A stretch of DNA of 64,000 bases from Azospirillum sp. TSA2s (GCF_004923315.1 NZ_CP039649.1:830001-894000); one strand, 5' to 3'; numbered from the stretch's first letter, positions 6,841-16,074 are shown. Numbers and translations are program-made. The notes: generated from the sequence alone by a model not told the origin.

Positions 6841-9696
6841 ATGACCCTCATCCACGAGACCGACTACGGCACACCCGCCCGCGTCTCCGAGACCCTGGTG
6901 ACGCTGGAGATCGACGGCCGCGCCATCACCGTTCCCGAAGGCACCTCCGTGATGCGCGCCGCAATGGACGCCGGCATCACCGTGCCGAAGCTGTGCGCCA
7001 CCGACAGCCTGGAGCCCTTCGGCTCCTGCCGCCTCTGCGCGGTGGAGATCGAGGGGCGCCGCGGCACCCCGGCCTCCTGCACCACCCCCGTCGCCCCCGG
7101 CATGAAGGTCCACACCCAGACCGACAAGCTGGCCAAGCTGCGCCGCGGCGTGATGGAGCTGTACATCTCCGACCATCCGCTCGACTGCCTGACCTGCGCC
7201 GCCAACGGTGATTGCGAGTTGCAGGACATGGCCGGCGCAGTGGGCTTGCGCAACGTCCGGTACGGTTTCGACGGCGAAAACCATCGCGCCGCCGCGAAGG
7301 ACGAGAGCAACCCCTACTTTACCTTCGATGCCTCCAAGTGCATCGTCTGCTCGCGCTGCGTCCGTGCCTGCCAGGAGACCCAGGGCACCTTCGCGCTGAC
7401 CATCGACAGCCGCGGCTTCGCCTCCACGGTGTCGGCGGGCGCCAAGGAAAGCTTCATGGACAGCGAGTGCGTGTCCTGCGGCGCCTGCGTACAGGCCTGC
7501 CCGACCGCGACCCTGACCGAGAAGTCGATCATCGAGCACGGCCAGCCCGAGCACAGCGTCATCACCACCTGCGCCTATTGCGGCGTCGGCTGCTCCTTCA
7601 AGGCGGAGATGCAGGGCACCACGGTGGTCCGCATGACGCCGTGGAAGAATGGCGGCGCCAACGAGGGCCACTCCTGCGTCAAGGGCCGCTTCGCCTGGGG
7701 CTACGCCACCCACAAGGACCGCATCATGAAGCCCATGGTGCGCGAGCGGATCACCGACCCGTGGCGCGAGGTGTCGTGGGAGGAGGCGATCGCCTACGCT
7801 GCCGAGCGTCTGAAGGCGGTGCAGGCCAAGTACGGTCGCGGCTCCATCGGCGGCATCACCTCGTCGCGCTGCACGAACGAGGAGGTCTATGTCGTCCAGA
7901 AGATGATCCGGGCCGCCTTCGGCACCAACAACATCGACACCTGCGCCCGCGTCTGCCATTCGCCGACCGGCTACGGCCTGTCGCAGACCTTCGGCACCTC
8001 GGCGGGCACCCAGGACTTCAAGAGCGTCGACAAATCCGACGTCATCCTGGTCATCGGCGCCAACCCGACCGACGGCCACCCGGTGTTCGGTTCGCGCATG
8101 AAGAAGCGGCTGCGTGCCGGGGCCAAGCTGATCGTCATCGACCCGCGCCGCATCGATCTGGTGCGCAGCCCGCATGTTCAGGCCGAGCACCATCTCCAGC
8201 TTCAGCCCGGCACCAACGTCGCCGTGGTCAACGCCATCGCCCACGTCATCGTCACCGAGGGGCTGGTCAACCGCTCCTTCGTCGAGGAGCGCTGCGATCC
8301 CAAGGAGTTCGCAAAGTGGGAGGCGTTCATCGCCGAGCACCGCAACTCGCCGGAATATCTGGAATCGCGCACCGGCGTTCCAGCCGATCAGGTCCGCGCT
8401 GCCGCCCGTCTCTACGCCACCGGCGGCAACGCCGCGATCTATTACGGCTTGGGCGTGACCGAACACAGCCAGGGCTCCAGCACGGTGATGGCGATCGCCA
8501 ACCTCGCGATGGCGACCGGCAACATCGGCCGCGAGGGTGTTGGCGTGAACCCGTTGCGCGGCCAGAACAACGTGCAGGGCTCCTGCGACATGGGCTCCTT
8601 CCCGCACGAGCTGCCGGGCTACCGCCACGTGTCGGACGACATCGTCCGCCAGGAGTTCGAGGCCGCCTGGGGCGTCACGCTGGATCCGGAACCGGGCCTG
8701 CGCATCCCCAACATGTTCGACAGCGCGCATGACGGCAGCTTCCGCGGCCTGTTCGTGCAGGGCGAGGACATCGTCCAGTCCGATCCCAACACCACCCACG
8801 TCACCTCGGCACTGGAATCGCTGGACATCGTCATCGTCCAGGACCTGTTCCTGAACGAGACGGCCGCCTTCGCCCACGTCTTCTTCCCCGGCACCTCCTT
8901 CCTGGAGAAGGACGGCACCTTCACCAACGCCGAGCGCCGCATCAACCGCGTCCGCAAGGCGATGCCGTCCAAGGTCGGCAAGGACGAGCATTGGGTCGCC
9001 TGCGCGCTGGCGACGGCGATGGGCTACCCGATGCACTACGAGACCACGTCGGAAATCATGGACGAGATCGCCCGGCTGACCCCGACCTTCCGCGGCGTCA
9101 GCTTCGAGAAGCTCGACCGCGTCGGCAGCGTGCAGTGGCCCTGCACCGGCTTCGAGGACGACGACACCGGCATGGCGATCATGCATGGCGAGAGCTTCGC
9201 CCGCGGTCTCGGCCGCTTCGTGGTCACCGAGTATGTGCCGACCGACGAGCGGACGACGCGGATGTACCCGTTGGTGCTGACCACCGGCCGCATCCTCGCC
9301 CACTACAATGTCGGTGCCCAGACCCGGCGCACCGCCAATGTGGCCTGGCATCCGGAGGACGTGCTGGAGATCAACGCGGTGGATGCCGAGGTCCGGGGCG
9401 TCAAGGATGGTGACATGGTGTCACTCGCCAGCCGCATGGGGGCGACGACGCTGCGCGCCGTCATCTCCGACCGCATGCCGGCCGGCGTCGTCTACACCAC
9501 CTTCCACCACCCGGTGACCGGCGCCAACGTCATCACCACGGAAAATTCGGACTGGGCGACCAACTGCCCCGAATACAAGGTGACGGCGGTGCAGGTCACC
9601 CGCAGCAACCAGCCGTCCGACTGGCAGGTCGACTACGCGAAGAACGACGTCGAGCGCAAGCGCATCGCCGCCGCCGACGTCCTCGCCGCCGAGTAA
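6841..9696 (+). CDS. fdsA: NAD-dependent formate dehydrogenase alpha (catalytic Mo) subunit
   Basis: A 951-residue molybdopterin enzyme that oxidises formate to CO2; the family can also run in reverse. In order: an N-terminal [2Fe-2S] ferredoxin domain (CATDSLEPFGSCRLC), a His-Cys [4Fe-4S] motif (HPLDCLTCAANGDC), a two-[4Fe-4S] domain (CIVCSRCVRAC and CVSCGACVQAC), the TCAYCGVGC cluster of the catalytic domain, and the bis-MGD domains. The Mo ligand is Cys372, followed by the conserved His373, within CARVCHSPT; cysteine replaces the selenocysteine of some relatives. The C-terminal molybdopterin-dinucleotide-binding domain is intact. Length agrees with known FdsA proteins. Confidence 0.97.
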   Translation: MTLIHETDYGTPARVSETLVTLEIDGRAITVPEGTSVMRAAMDAGITVPKLCATDSLEPFGSCRLCAVEIEGRRGTPASCTTPVAPGMKVHTQTDKLAKLRRGVMELYISDHPLDCLTCAANGDCELQDMAGAVGLRNVRYGFDGENHRAAAKDESNPYFTFDASKCIVCSRCVRACQETQGTFALTIDSRGFASTVSAGAKESFMDSECVSCGACVQACPTATLTEKSIIEHGQPEHSVITTCAYCGVGCSFKAEMQGTTVVRMTPWKNGGANEGHSCVKGRFAWGYATHKDRIMKPMVRERITDPWREVSWEEAIAYAAERLKAVQAKYGRGSIGGITSSRCTNEEVYVVQKMIRAAFGTNNIDTCARVCHSPTGYGLSQTFGTSAGTQDFKSVDKSDVILVIGANPTDGHPVFGSRMKKRLRAGAKLIVIDPRRIDLVRSPHVQAEHHLQLQPGTNVAVVNAIAHVIVTEGLVNRSFVEERCDPKEFAKWEAFIAEHRNSPEYLESRTGVPADQVRAAARLYATGGNAAIYYGLGVTEHSQGSSTVMAIANLAMATGNIGREGVGVNPLRGQNNVQGSCDMGSFPHELPGYRHVSDDIVRQEFEAAWGVTLDPEPGLRIPNMFDSAHDGSFRGLFVQGEDIVQSDPNTTHVTSALESLDIVIVQDLFLNETAAFAHVFFPGTSFLEKDGTFTNAERRINRVRKAMPSKVGKDEHWVACALATAMGYPMHYETTSEIMDEIARLTPTFRGVSFEKLDRVGSVQWPCTGFEDDDTGMAIMHGESFARGLGRFVVTEYVPTDERTTRMYPLVLTTGRILAHYNVGAQTRRTANVAWHPEDVLEINAVDAEVRGVKDGDMVSLASRMGATTLRAVISDRMPAGVVYTTFHHPVTGANVITTENSDWATNCPEYKVTAVQVTRSNQPSDWQVDYAKNDVERKRIAAADVLAAE

Positions 9697-9731
9697 TGCG
9701 CCGCCGAATAATGGCCTGAGGAGTGGGAAGC

Positions 9732-10559
9732 ATGACCGCGATGCCTTCTGGTTCCATCCGTCCCGACGACAGCCTCATGTGCTCCATCGCCGTCACCGGC
9801 ACCGGCTTTTCCGTCGGTGTCGGGATGGAGGACGGTGCGGATGTCGAATGGCAGGTGCCGGAGGAAACCGCGGTCGCTTTCGAATACAACGGCCGGTCCC
9901 ATGCCGTGATGATGGCGACCCCCGCCGATCTGGAAGACTTCGCGCTGGGCTTCAGCCTTGCCGAGGAGATCGTCGGAACCGCCGCTGATATCGAGAAAAT
10001 CGCCGTGCGGGAAACGCCGCTGGGCTTCGTCGTCAACCTGACGGTCGACCCGCTGCGTCTCCTGCGCGGAAGCCTGCGCAGCCGCTCCATGGAGGGGCGG
10101 AGCGGCTGTGGCCTGTGCGGCGTGGACAGTCTTGTCCACGCCGTTCGGGAGCCCCGCAAGATCGAAACCGCGCTGGAGGTCGACCCGGCCGCCGTGGCCG
10201 CCGCCTTCCGCGCTCTGCCGGACCATCAGCCGATGAACCGGGCCAACCGATCGGTCCATGCGGCGGCATGGTGCGCGCCCGACGGCAGCATCCGGCTGGC
10301 CCGCGAGGATGTCGGCCGCCACAACGCGCTGGACAAGCTGATCGGCGCCATCGCCGGTTCAGGTGCCGACCCGGCCGGCGGCTTCGTGGTGATGACCAGC
10401 CGCTGCAGCTTCGAACTGGTGCAGAAGACCGCCGCGGTGGGCATCCCGCTGCTGGCGACCATCTCGGCCCCGACGGCGCTGGCGCTTGAACTGGCGCGCA
10501 ACGCCAACCTGACCCTGGGCGCGCTGTCGCGCCGCGACACCGTCATCCTGTTCCGCTGA
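9732..10559 (+). CDS. fdhD: Formate dehydrogenase accessory sulfurtransferase FdhD/FdsC
   Basis: A 275-residue FdhD-family protein, called FdsC in fds operons. FdhD relays sulfur from a cysteine desulfurase to the Mo-bis-MGD cofactor before insertion into the dehydrogenase and binds the cofactor. The Cys-x-x-Cys motif is seen in GRSGCGLCG, followed by the conserved REDVGRHNALDKLIG and the MTSRCSFELVQK segment. The start is ATG 9732, 8 nt after GAGGAG; an in-frame GTG at 9723 overlaps that site and is less likely. It sits between fdsA and fdsD, the usual GBACD order. Confidence 0.93.
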   Translation: MTAMPSGSIRPDDSLMCSIAVTGTGFSVGVGMEDGADVEWQVPEETAVAFEYNGRSHAVMMATPADLEDFALGFSLAEEIVGTAADIEKIAVRETPLGFVVNLTVDPLRLLRGSLRSRSMEGRSGCGLCGVDSLVHAVREPRKIETALEVDPAAVAAAFRALPDHQPMNRANRSVHAAAWCAPDGSIRLAREDVGRHNALDKLIGAIAGSGADPAGGFVVMTSRCSFELVQKTAAVGIPLLATISAPTALALELARNANLTLGALSRRDTVILFR

Positions 10560-10583
10560 TACCAACCCATTCCGGAGACACCG

Positions 10584-10811
10584 ATGAGCCACACGAACCA
10601 CGCCAAGGATCTGGTCCGGATGGCGAACCAGATCGCCGTCCATTTCGCCACCTACCCCCATGAGGAGGCTGTGACGGAGACGGCGACCCACATCCGCAAA
10701 TTCTGGGATCCGCGCATGCGCGCCGGCCTGTTCGCCCATGTCCAGTCCGGCGGCGAAGCCGACCTGCACGAGGTCGCGCGCGGCGCGGTGGGGATGCTGC
10801 AGGCACGCTGA
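10584..10811 (+). CDS. fdsD: Formate dehydrogenase delta subunit
   Basis: A 75-residue protein of the FdsD family. It has the typical opening (LVRMANQIAVHFATYP) and the conserved HIRKFWDPRMRAGL segment. FdsD is a small non-catalytic component needed for a stable, active complex. It is the last gene of the operon, 24 nt after fdhD with a CGGAGA site upstream. It converges with the remains of a VOC gene 16 bp away; no terminator hairpin is apparent in that short gap. Confidence 0.9.
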   Translation: MSHTNHAKDLVRMANQIAVHFATYPHEEAVTETATHIRKFWDPRMRAGLFAHVQSGGEADLHEVARGAVGMLQAR

Positions 10812-11128
10812 GGACGGAGCAACGCCTTCAGACGTTATTGGCGATCTCGACCAGATTGTCGTCGGGGTCGCGGAAATAGACGGAACGGATCGGCCCGGTG
10901 GCGCCCGTGCGGCTCACCGGGCCTTCCTCTATGGTGATGTCGCGAGCCTTGAGTTCGGCGATCACTTCGTCCAGCGGCGTGTCGGCGATCAGGCAGAAGT
11001 CGCCGCTGCCGGCGGTGGGGCGGGCGGCCTTCGGTTCGAACTCCCGCCCGACCTCGTGCAGGTTGATCTTCTGCGCGCCGAAAGACAGGGCGCGGCGGCC
11101 GCCGGCGAAGGTGACGATCTCCATCCCC

Positions 11129-12640
11129 GTGTTTGCTCACCTGGCTGGCGGCAGCTGAGCCTTTAAGCGACGACGAAGGTGCCGTCGATGAGGTTGCGGA
11201 TGGCGGTCCAGGCGGACTGGCCTTGGCGGCGCGCGGTTCCGGTGACGGAACGATAGCCTGCGTGGATGCCCGGCCCCCAGTCGGAGCGGAAGCCGTTCGT
11301 CACCTTGCGGAAGATCACGGACGGGCGGATTTCCTGCTCACTGACGTTGTTGGTCGGTGGCACGCGGCGGTCGCTGAGAAAGACAAAGAACTTGCCGCGC
11401 CACGCCTTGATCTGGCGCTGCAGTTCGCGGCCAGCCGGATGGGCAGCGGGGACACCGAGCAGCGCATCGAGGCGGCGCTCGGCCTTGGCGGCGTAAGCGG
11501 CGAGCGTGCTGTCCTTCAACTCCGGTCTTCGCTTGCCGACACGGATGGCCCAGCGCAGATGATCCCGGAGTTTCGGCGCCACCACGCTGTCGCCGCAGTC
11601 GATGGCGTACTGAACGTCGCGTAAGACATGGGCCAGGCAGACCTGATGAACTTGCCCCAGCTCCTGCTGGCCGGCGTAGCGGTCAGAGACCCACACCTCG
11701 GGTCGATGATCCCCCAGAATGTCGGCGGCGACCGCCCGTCCCCGGCTGGGGGCAATGGTGTGCAGCACAGCCTCATCGGACTGGAACACCCACTGCCAGT
11801 GGGTCACGCCGTCAACCCGGGTTGTGGTTTCGTCCGAGGCGATGACGGGAGCGGTCAGGAGCTTGGTCTTGATCGCCGCGCAGGCAGTATCGAACGCCGA
11901 CCCCATGCGGCGGAAGGCATTGGCGATGGCGCCTTCGGAGATGCTCAGCCCAAACACCTCCTTCAGCAGGCGCGACAGCCGCTCGAAGCCGACATGATGG
12001 CTGTGATGCAGGTAGGCCAGCAGCGAGCGGATCCCTGGGCCGAAGGGCGTTCCCGGCGGCATGGCGGCGGGCGGTTCAGCCCGATAGCGCCGTCCACACG
12101 AACCGCAGCGGCCGCCGAACAGCTCCACCCGCGTCACCACCGGGCGGACTTCGGGCAGGTCAATGTGGTCGTAGCGATGCCGGCAGCGCTGTCCCGCTGC
12201 CAACAGCGCCGTTTGGCAATGCGGGCATTCCTCGGCGAGACGGCGCTCGGTGCGATCAGGGTCGGGCGTGAGCGGCCGCGCGACACCGGGACGGGACGGC
12301 CGCGGTTTGCGCCCCCGCTTCGCCTTGCCGGTCTTGCCCCCGGGGCCATCCTGGGACGGCGGGATGTGCGAGTTCGCCGAGGTCTTCTTCGGCTTGCCGA
12401 CCAAGGCTTCCAGTTCGGCAATCCGTGCGGCCATGCGCTCGATCAGCGCCGCCTGCTCGATTAGCAGGGCGTCCTTCTCGGCGTCGCTCAGGCGATAACG
12501 CGGCGGAACTGTCATCCCGCCTTTGACTCACGTCAGCCCCCCACGACGCAACACCGGATCGTCACCCCACCCCCAATGCGCGCAACCCCGAGCCGGCTCG
12601 AGCCGGCGTCACGCGCTCAGCCAGCCAGGTGAGCAAATAC
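11129..12640 (-). mobile_element. IS66-family insertion sequence, copy 2 (1512 bp, inverted)
   Basis: This is the same 1512-bp element as at 1098-2609 with the same terminal repeats, here on the minus strand. It is flanked by its own 8-bp target duplication, CCATCCCC, at 11121-11128 and 12641-12648, so it arrived by a separate transposition. It interrupts a VOC-family gene. The two copies face each other across about 8.5 kb holding the formate dehydrogenase operon, which gives homologous recombination a way to invert that segment. Confidence 0.95.
11163..12515 (-). CDS. IS66-family transposase (TnpC type), second copy
   Basis: A 450-residue transposase identical in translation to that at 1223-2575, with the same Cys pairs (97/100, 137/140) and presumed DDE residues D228, D278 and E393. 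The complete identity points to recent duplication of an active element. It is transcribed antisense to fdsD and could in principle send read-through toward the fds operon. Confidence 0.95.
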   Translation of the reverse strand: MTVPPRYRLSDAEKDALLIEQAALIERMAARIAELEALVGKPKKTSANSHIPPSQDGPGGKTGKAKRGRKPRPSRPGVARPLTPDPDRTERRLAEECPHCQTALLAAGQRCRHRYDHIDLPEVRPVVTRVELFGGRCGSCGRRYRAEPPAAMPPGTPFGPGIRSLLAYLHHSHHVGFERLSRLLKEVFGLSISEGAIANAFRRMGSAFDTACAAIKTKLLTAPVIASDETTTRVDGVTHWQWVFQSDEAVLHTIAPSRGRAVAADILGDHRPEVWVSDRYAGQQELGQVHQVCLAHVLRDVQYAIDCGDSVVAPKLRDHLRWAIRVGKRRPELKDSTLAAYAAKAERRLDALLGVPAAHPAGRELQRQIKAWRGKFFVFLSDRRVPPTNNVSEQEIRPSVIFRKVTNGFRSDWGPGIHAGYRSVTGTARRQGQSAWTAIRNLIDGTFVVA

Positions 12641-12735
12641 CCATCCCCAGCACGTCGCGGTAGAAGGCGCAAGTCGCCTCGATGGAGGCGACCGTCAGCA
12701 CGAAATGGTCGATCCGGGCGATCCGCATCCCGGCC

Positions 12736-14238
12736 TCACATGCCGGTCGGTGCCGGCAGCGGCTTGGCCGGAGCAGGGGTGGAGGCGGAGGACAGCGGCG
12801 TCGGCGCATGGGCGGTCGGGACCGGCAGCGGCGCCGGCTTCGACAGCGGGCGCGGCGTCGAGGCCGGCGTCACCGGATTGGCCGCCGTCGGATTTGCCGA
12901 CATGGCCGGGGCCACCGAGCCCGATTGGCCGGACGGAGTCGCCAGCGTGGGCGGATCCTCGTAGATGTCCGGGTGGACGCGCACCACGCCGGCGGTGTCG
13001 ACCGACGCGTTCCAGTAGACGAAGCGCACGGGGATGGCGTTCGGCAGCCGGATCGTCTTGGTCTCCCCGGTGTCGAGCTGTTGGCTGATGACGGCCGGCG
13101 TCACATTGGCCGCACCCAGCAGCGTTTCCGCCATCATCCGGGCATCCTCCAGCCGTACGCAGCCGGAGCTGGCGGCACGCAGGTCGCGGCTGAACAGCCT
13201 GGGGTCGTTGGTGCCGTGCAGGAAGATGCCGTCGCCGTTGGTCAGGTTGAAGCGGAAGCGGCCCAGCGCGTTGTCGTCGCCCGGCTTCTGGACGATGCGC
13301 ACGCGGCCGGGATCGACCGACCACCAGTTGACCGACTGCGTGTTGACCACCTCCGATCCGTCCAGATAGACGGCGGCGTTCTTGATGCCGGTGGTGCCCT
13401 TCTTGCGCAGGGCCGGCAGCTTGTCCTCGCTCAGCACCGTCGGCGGGACGGTCCAGGTCGGGTTGATGGTGACGCTGGTGATCTTGTCCTGCAGCAGTGG
13501 CGTCTTGCGTGATGGCCGGCCGACCACCGCCCGCATGGTGAAGGCGGGGCGGCCATGTTCGATGAGGGTGACGGACTGGCCGGGCAGGTTGACCAGCACC
13601 GTGGTGTCGGGGATGGAGGCCTGCTGCGCCCGCATCGCCGCGGCGGCGCGGCGCAGCAGCGCCACCGTCTGCGCCGGGGTGCGGTCCAGCGCCTGGCGCG
13701 TCACCTCGCCCACCTTGCCGTCGGGCTGCAGCCCCTCGGCGAGCTGGAAGGCGCGCACGGCAGCCTCGACATCGTCGTTGAAGCTGTCGGTCCATTTGTC
13801 GGCGGGCAGATAGCCCAGCTCGATCAGGCGGCGGGAAATCCGGCCGACGCGGTCGGCCAGCGGCGAGCGCACGGAGATCACCACCGGCGGCGCCGGCTCG
13901 ACCGGGGCGAGTCCGGGCAGGGTGGGGGCCTGCGCCTGCACCTCGGCGGGGGGCACGTCCATCGCCGGGGCGACGCCCTCGATCATGCCGCCGTCGCCCA
14001 GCTTCACCACCGCGCCATAGCCGATGCGGGTGGCAGGCGCCTTGGGCGCGTTCTGGATTTCCTGCGCGCGCTGGTCCAGCGCCGCGGCCCAGCCCGCGAC
14101 CAGCGGCGGCTTGGCGGCGTGCGCCGCCTCCTTCGCCGCTGCGGCCAGCGCCGGACCGCTCAGGACGACGCCGACCAGCCCGCCGACCAGGCAGAAGGCG
14201 GCGGAGCGGCGGGAGATCGGGCGGCGGAGATCATGCAT
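12736..14238 (-). CDS. L,D-transpeptidase (YkuD domain), periplasmic
   Basis: About 500 residues from ATG 14238; a longer in-frame start at 14361 is possible but would precede the signal peptide by 41 residues. A signal peptide (RRSAAFCLVGGLVGVVLSGPALA) is followed by a linker, a peptidoglycan-binding-1 domain (LADRVGRISRRLIELGYLPADKW to VGEVTRQALDR), a YkuD catalytic domain and a Pro/Ala-rich tail. The catalytic signature is clear: HGTNDPRLF followed by AASSGCVRLEDA, where the Cys is the nucleophile. The family makes 3-3 crosslinks in peptidoglycan or attaches lipoproteins to it. It ends 7 bp before the start of the disrupted VOC gene on the same strand. Confidence 0.88.
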   Translation of the reverse strand: MHDLRRPISRRSAAFCLVGGLVGVVLSGPALAAAAKEAAHAAKPPLVAGWAAALDQRAQEIQNAPKAPATRIGYGAVVKLGDGGMIEGVAPAMDVPPAEVQAQAPTLPGLAPVEPAPPVVISVRSPLADRVGRISRRLIELGYLPADKWTDSFNDDVEAAVRAFQLAEGLQPDGKVGEVTRQALDRTPAQTVALLRRAAAAMRAQQASIPDTTVLVNLPGQSVTLIEHGRPAFTMRAVVGRPSRKTPLLQDKITSVTINPTWTVPPTVLSEDKLPALRKKGTTGIKNAAVYLDGSEVVNTQSVNWWSVDPGRVRIVQKPGDDNALGRFRFNLTNGDGIFLHGTNDPRLFSRDLRAASSGCVRLEDARMMAETLLGAANVTPAVISQQLDTGETKTIRLPNAIPVRFVYWNASVDTAGVVRVHPDIYEDPPTLATPSGQSGSVAPAMSANPTAANPVTPASTPRPLSKPAPLPVPTAHAPTPLSSASTPAPAKPLPAPTGM

Positions 14239-14593
14239 GGCGATGGGACCGGAACGTGAACGGAAAGGATCGAGCGTTGTATCCTTCGATGAGCCTTCCA
14301 CAATCCGCAAGCGACATTTGGTGTCGGCAGCTCTGCTGTTCACACTGTTGCTCCCTTGCATCGCCGTCCCACTCGCCGGCGGCTGTCTCCGTTACACGCG
14401 CTCATCCAGCAGTTGGACGCTGAGGCGGCGGTTTTATTCCGAACCTTCGCCGGTGGTACGGCAATGGAGGCGCTGGCGTGGCCGTATGTGTCATTTGACG
14501 TAGATACCGCCTTTCGCATGCGCGGTAGCTTTTCCCCCGACGATGTGGCGAAGCCCCGGAGCAACCGGGGCGCCAAAGGAAGGGGGCAACTTC
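14239..14593. other. Divergent intergenic region between ldt and urtA
   Basis: These 355 bp separate two divergent genes and must hold both promoters. I looked for a sigma-54 (GG-N10-GC) site and an NtrC-type palindrome, since urea uptake is often nitrogen-regulated, and found no convincing match. A purine-rich AAGGAAGGGGG ribosome binding site precedes urtA. No ORF here looks coding. Confidence 0.5.
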
Positions 14594-15904
14594 ATGCGGA
14601 CCAAGCAACTGACGTCCAGCTTCGGGATCAGCGCGCTGGCCGGTCTGGCCATGGGCGCGATGGCGTCCTTCGCGATGCCGGCCCAGGCGGCGGACGACAC
14701 CATCAAGGTGGGCATCCTGCATTCCCTGTCCGGCACGATGGCGATCAGCGAGACGACGTTGAAGGACGTCATGCTGATGCTGATCGACGAGCAGAACAAG
14801 AAGGGCGGCCTGCTGGGCAAGAAGCTGGAGCCGGTGGTGGTCGATCCGGCCTCCAACTGGCCGCTGTTCGCCGAAAAGGCGCGCGAGCTGATCAGCAAGG
14901 ACAAGGTGTCGGCCGTGTTCGGCTGCTGGACCTCGGTCAGCCGCAAGTCGGTGCTGCCGGTGTTCGAGGAACTGAACAACATCCTCTTCTACCCGGTCCA
15001 GTATGAGGGCGAGGAGTCCTCCCGCAACGTCTTCTACACCGGCGCCGCGCCGAACCAGCAGGCGATCCCGGCCGTCGACTACCTGATGCAGAAGGAAAAG
15101 GTCCAGCGCTGGGTGCTGGCCGGCACCGACTATGTCTATCCGCGCACGACCAACAAGATCCTCGAAGCCTACCTGAAGGGCAAGGGCGTCAAGCCCGAGG
15201 ACATCATGATCAACTACACGCCGTTCGGTCATTCCGACTGGCAGTCGATCGTGGCGGACATCAAGAAGTTCGGGTCGGCCGGCAAGAAGACCGCCGTGGT
15301 CTCCACCATCAACGGCGACGCCAACGTTCCCTTCTACAAGGAGCTGGGCAACCAGGGCGTGAAGGCCGAGGACATCCCGGTCGTCGCCTTCTCGGTCGGC
15401 GAGGAAGAGCTGGCCGGCATCGACACCAAGCCGCTGCTCGGCCATCTGGCCGCCTGGAACTACTTCCAGTCGGTCGAGACCCCGGCCAACAGCGACTTCA
15501 TCAAGGCCTGGAAGACCTACACCAAGAACGACAAGCGCGTCACCAACGACCCGATGGAAGCCCACTATATCGGCTTCAACATGTGGGTGAAGGCGGTCGA
15601 GGCGGCCGGCACGACCGAGCCGGACAAGGTCATCGACGCCATGGTCGGCGTGTCGGTCCCGAACCTGACCGGCGGCTATTCGGCGATGCTGCCGAACCAC
15701 CACATCACCAAGCCGGTGCTGATCGGCGAAGTGCAGGAGAACGGCCAGTTCGACGTCGTCTCCAAGACCTCGGGCCTCGTCCCGGGCGACGAGTGGTCGG
15801 ACTATCTGCCGGACAGCAAGGACCTGATCGCCGATTGGCGCAAGCCGATGTCCTGCGGCAACTTCAACGTGAAGACCGGCAAGTGCGGCGGCAAGGGGTC
15901 GTGA
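14594..15904 (+). CDS. urtA: Urea ABC transporter substrate-binding protein
   Basis: A 436-residue periplasmic binding protein of the amide/urea (UrtA/FmdD) type. A Sec signal peptide ends at AQA-ADD near residue 34. The mature part begins IKVGILHSLSGTMAISE and contains the family-typical GCWTSVSRKSVLPVFEE and NILFYPVQYEGEESS segments. It delivers urea to the UrtBC permease. ATG 14594 follows AAGGAAGGGGG. It is the first gene of urtABCDE; a 101-bp palindrome separates it from urtB, perhaps allowing more UrtA than membrane components to be made. Confidence 0.95.
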   Translation: MRTKQLTSSFGISALAGLAMGAMASFAMPAQAADDTIKVGILHSLSGTMAISETTLKDVMLMLIDEQNKKGGLLGKKLEPVVVDPASNWPLFAEKARELISKDKVSAVFGCWTSVSRKSVLPVFEELNNILFYPVQYEGEESSRNVFYTGAAPNQQAIPAVDYLMQKEKVQRWVLAGTDYVYPRTTNKILEAYLKGKGVKPEDIMINYTPFGHSDWQSIVADIKKFGSAGKKTAVVSTINGDANVPFYKELGNQGVKAEDIPVVAFSVGEEELAGIDTKPLLGHLAAWNYFQSVETPANSDFIKAWKTYTKNDKRVTNDPMEAHYIGFNMWVKAVEAAGTTEPDKVIDAMVGVSVPNLTGGYSAMLPNHHITKPVLIGEVQENGQFDVVSKTSGLVPGDEWSDYLPDSKDLIADWRKPMSCGNFNVKTGKCGGKGS

Positions 15905-15939
15905 GGGTAGCGTTTGCTGACCTGATCGTCTGAGTGGTC

Positions 15940-16040
15940 GCGACGCTTGCCCCCACCCTAACCCTCCCCCGCTGGGCGGAGGAGGGGATCTCTCCCTCCC
16001 CTGCGAAGCGGGGGAGGGGCGGGGTGGGGGCAAGCGTCGC
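15940..16040. repeat. Large intergenic palindrome between urtA and urtB
   Basis: A 19-bp sequence starting GCGACGCTTGCCCCCACCC (15940-15958) is exactly inverted at 16022-16040. Inside it a second CCCTCCCCCGC / GCGGGGGAGGGG dyad adds length, so the whole can fold into one long GC-rich stem. It looks like a dispersed intergenic repeat, of a kind common in GC-rich alphaproteobacteria. In mRNA it would be a strong barrier to RNase or polymerase between urtA and urtB. Confidence 0.85.
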
Positions 16041-16074
16041 ACGTCTTTAAGCCCCCCGCACCGAAGGACCCGCG

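Larger units (their letters stand above)
10828..12728 (-). pseudogene. VOC (glyoxalase/bleomycin-resistance fold) gene split by IS66 element
   Basis: The N-terminal part (12728 down to 12641) encodes MRIARIDHFVLTVASIEAT and ends within DVLGM. The C-terminal part (11128 down to 10828) resumes at GMEIVTFAGGRRALSFG and ends DPDDNLVEIANNV. Removing the element (11129-12640) and one copy of its 8-bp duplication CCATCCCC restores an uninterrupted frame of 126 codons plus stop. The result is a normal-length VOC protein with the beta-alpha-beta-beta-beta opening and the terminal metal-site glutamate (VEIAN). VOC members include glyoxalase I-like enzymes and resistance proteins; the substrate is not deducible. 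The gene is inactive in this copy, and the insertion is recent, since neither part carries other damage. Confidence 0.93.

Noticed and set aside
5227..9351. A 1374-codon open frame on the minus strand across fdsB and fdsA
   Set aside because: It is antisense to well-supported genes. High-GC codon bias keeps the reverse frame open; the translation is low-complexity Ala/Gly/Arg/His without known motifs.
1098..12640. A composite transposon carrying the formate dehydrogenase operon
   Set aside because: Each IS copy has its own complete and different 8-bp target duplication, and they interrupt resident sequences, so they inserted independently.
14239..14593. A sigma-54/NtrC promoter for urtA
   Set aside because: Several TGG-containing stretches were tested, but none has GG and GC at the required 10-bp spacing.
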